Assembly: GCA_038222915.1 (NCBI GenBank) | Contig: JBBRHH010000084.1 | Coordinates: 1-14,877, forward strand | DNA length: 14,877 nucleotides | From: JBBRHH01 sp038222915 | GTDB taxonomy: Bacteria; Planctomycetota; Phycisphaerae; Tepidisphaerales; Tepidisphaeraceae | Direction: 5' to 3' | Shown here: positions 13,536 through 14,877 of the stretch, one piece after another | Layout: every line of letters starts with the position of its first letter | How positions within the stretch are numbered: position 1 is the stretch's first letter | Notes under the pieces: model-generated | The model's database searches: none | Seen by the model: only the letters and a program-made list of their open reading frames with translations | What the model was told of the DNA's origin: nothing | Translations under genes and position numbers: made by a program

Positions 13536-14144
13536 ATGGGTCTGTTCAAGTCCAAGGACGAACGTCGCATTGAGCGCGAGATGAAAATCCGCCAGGGCAT
13601 GCGCTCCATCGAAAAAAGCATCCGCAATCAGGAGAAGTTCTCCGAAGACTTCATCAAGAACGCCCAGCACGCCCGCAAGATCGGCGACGAGCAGCAATAC
13701 CAGTTCATCCGCGGCGCACTCAAAAAAACCGCCACCGTCAAAAAAATGCTCGAGCGCCAGTTGCTCGGCATCAAGAACGCCATGCTCATCCATCAGCAGG
13801 CCGAGTCCAGCGCCGAGTTCGCCGAATCCATGACCATCATGGCCAAGGAGATCGGCCGCGTCTTTGGCGAGCTCGATCTCACCAAAACCCAGGCCCAGTG
13901 GGAAAAAGCCCTCGTCCAGGCCTCCACCATGGAAGAACGCATGGAAATCTTCCTCGACTCCATGGAACAATCCGCCAACTCCGCCTCCGGCCAGACCGCC
14001 AAGGACGGCCTCGTCAGCGACGACGAAATCGACCGCATGATCCAGGCCGACGTCGTGGCTTCCGAAAAAACCGAGCTCTCCAAGCTCGATCAGTTGGAAA
14101 GCGAGATTTCCCGCGAATTGGGGGCCGCCAAACAGAAGGATTGA
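13536..14144 (+). CDS. ESCRT-III-like protein of Vps2/Vps24 (CHMP2/CHMP3) type
   Basis: A 202-residue, almost wholly helical cytoplasmic protein. The layout follows the eukaryotic Vps2/Vps24 class closely. It has an MGLF-type start with a basic patch (1-12). Alpha1 is KIRQGMRSIEKSIRNQEK (17-34), compared with 'KIRKEMR..DRQIRD' in CHMP3. KNAQHARKIGD (41-51) falls where CHMPs have 'K.aAKkGq', and the second arm (52-90) contains GALKKTATVKKML. ESMTIMAKEIGRV (97-109) lies where CHMPs have the 'MkaM..' helix. The segment 117-127 (KTQAQWEKALV) is followed by MEERMEIFLDSMEQS (132-146), compared with 'IEEMLEDTFESMDD'. DDEIDRMIQ (162-170) is compared with 'EIDRILFE'. The C-terminal helix LSKLDQLESEISREL could be a MIM-like tail, though it lacks the exact consensus. 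ESCRT-III proteins polymerise on membranes and remodel them. It does not resemble PspA/Vipp1 in motif order. Assigned by eye. Confidence 0.65.
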   Translation: MGLFKSKDERRIEREMKIRQGMRSIEKSIRNQEKFSEDFIKNAQHARKIGDEQQYQFIRGALKKTATVKKMLERQLLGIKNAMLIHQQAESSAEFAESMTIMAKEIGRVFGELDLTKTQAQWEKALVQASTMEERMEIFLDSMEQSANSASGQTAKDGLVSDDEIDRMIQADVVASEKTELSKLDQLESEISRELGAAKQKD

Positions 14145-14166
14145 GTCGATCATCCGGAGGAAGACC

Positions 14167-14877
14167 ATGAAGAACATGTTGCATCTCGCAGGCGGCTTCG
14201 TCTTGTGTAGTGGCGTCTTCGCTGGTCTCACGATCGCCCAGGAAGTCGCACCAGCCACGCAACCTTCCCCCACAACCAAACCCCTCGCCGTCGCGCCCGC
14301 CACTCAGCCTTCCCCGACCACAAAGCCGCTTGTCGTCGTGCCCGCGACCCAGCCCTCCCCTAACCTCGCACAGATCAACACCCTCATCGAGCAGCTCGGC
14401 GACGACAGTTGGCCGGCTCGGCAAAAAGCCCAGGACCAGCTCGTCACCTTCGGCGACGAGGCCACCACCCACCTGCAGGAAACCCTGCAATCCCCCAAAG
14501 ACGAAGAAACCAGGGCCCGCGCCGAAACCATCTTGCGCCTTATCGAAGAAGCCCGCATGGCCGGCCCCACCCTCGTCACCATGCACCTCAAGGACGTCCA
14601 GCCGAAGGAAATCTTCGAAGCCCTCGCCAAACAGGCCCACACCGAATTCCGCGTCTTCCCAAACCAGATGTGGACCCAACGCGACTGGCCGCGCGTCAGC
14701 ATCGATCTCGATCGCCAGCCCTTCTGGTCCGCCATCAAGGAAATCTGCAACAAGACCGGCGTCTGGCCCCAGCCCGGCTACGGCGGCAACGACCGCCGCA
14801 TGACCCTCACCGCCAACGTCGGCCCCAACTGGCTCAACGCCGCCTCCATCTCCAGCGGCCCTTTCCTCATCGTCGGC
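14167..14877 (+). CDS. secreted protein with Pro/Thr repeats, HEAT-like unit and STN-like segment, cut by window end
   Basis: The frame runs from ATG 14167, with GGAGG (14156-14160) six bases upstream, to the right edge: 237 codons without a stop. Residues 1-24 are a signal peptide (cleavage near TIA). Residues 29-65 hold three 15-residue repeats of the type PATQPSPTTKPL, a flexible linker. Residues 70-128 form one HEAT-like unit (LIEQLGDDSWPARQKAQDQL...LRLIEE). Residues 135-200 resemble the secretin/TonB short N-terminal (STN) fold: VTMHLKDVQPKEIFEALAKQ, then RVSIDLDRQPFWSAIKEIC. STN-like modules often sit in outer-membrane gates, but in PVC bacteria they also occur in stand-alone secreted proteins. 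It lies 22 bases after the Vps2/24-like gene and has its own ribosome site. It may be co-transcribed, though a role in the same process is unproven. Confidence 0.65.
   Translation, partial: MKNMLHLAGGFVLCSGVFAGLTIAQEVAPATQPSPTTKPLAVAPATQPSPTTKPLVVVPATQPSPNLAQINTLIEQLGDDSWPARQKAQDQLVTFGDEATTHLQETLQSPKDEETRARAETILRLIEEARMAGPTLVTMHLKDVQPKEIFEALAKQAHTEFRVFPNQMWTQRDWPRVSIDLDRQPFWSAIKEICNKTGVWPQPGYGGNDRRMTLTANVGPNWLNAASISSGPFLIVG
14251..14361 (+). repeat. 45-base tandem repeat encoding PATQPSP linker units
   Basis: Two full copies and one partial copy with period 45 bases begin at 14251, 14296 and 14341, within the secreted STN-like gene. The DNA copies differ mainly at third codon positions, so the protein repeat is under selection or old. 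It encodes an extended Pro/Thr/Gln linker after the signal peptide. Confidence 0.8.

Noticed and set aside
13536..14144. Classical PspA/Vipp1 assignment
   Set aside because: The length is similar, but the characteristic PspA N-terminal pattern and its segment order are not visible. The Vps2/24-type order fits better, although only a profile search can settle it.
1..14877. CRISPR arrays, insertion sequences, integrases, riboswitches and strong intrinsic terminators
   Set aside because: No regularly spaced repeats, transposase motifs, riboswitch-like leaders or GC hairpins followed by T-runs were found on either strand.

Overview
The window is GC-rich and gene-dense, with short intergenic gaps (none above about 210 bases). 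Several features point to a bacterium of the PVC group, most likely Planctomycetota and perhaps the Phycisphaerae. These are secreted HEAT-repeat proteins, Pro/Thr/Gln-rich linkers after signal peptides, a DUF2330 protein, a Hanks-type kinase and secreted SGNH and SMP-30 enzymes. The taxonomic call is an inference from gene style; no rRNA or other marker gene is present.

Layout. (a) 1-2242, minus strand: a secreted TolB/FlgO-like protein with a Gly/Tyr-rich tail, then pyrE, then an ATP-grasp protein that starts with GTG inside the end of pyrE and runs off the left edge. (b) 2337-4233, plus strand: a promoter candidate, tRNA-Thr(CGT), and a secreted HEAT-repeat protein starting 38 bases after the tRNA. 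(c) 4300-5190, minus strand: a class I SAM methyltransferase. (d) 5364-7857, plus strand: a two-gene unit of a secreted SGNH/GDSL hydrolase and a secreted SMP-30/gluconolactonase-like beta-propeller. (e) 7858-9048, minus strand: a secreted DUF2330 protein whose stop codon directly abuts the SMP-30 stop. (f) 9257-14144, plus strand: a compact cluster of eight genes. (g) 14167 to the right edge: a secreted protein with a Pro/Thr repeat linker, a HEAT-like unit and an STN-like segment, cut by the window end.

The cluster in (f) is the most interesting part. It encodes a four-helix membrane protein, a cytoplasmic Ser/Thr kinase with two C-terminal zinc ribbons, a one-helix membrane protein with its own zinc ribbon, a tiny membrane protein, and then three coiled-coil proteins with a 34-residue peptide between the second and third. 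By reading, the coiled-coil proteins look like the ESCRT-III (Snf7/CHMP) superfamily. The third (13536-14144) resembles the Vps2/Vps24 (CHMP2/CHMP3) layout from its MGLF-type N-terminus through to its C-terminal acidic helices. The first (11277-12794) joins a probable winged helix to a Snf7-like half, recalling eukaryotic CHMP7. That half begins at an in-frame ATG with its own well-placed GGAGG, so it may also be made as a separate protein. The working hypothesis is a kinase-regulated, membrane-associated ESCRT-III-like remodelling system distinct from the classical bacterial PspA/Vipp1 proteins. No Vps4-type AAA ATPase is encoded in the window. Homology was judged by eye and needs profile and structure searches.
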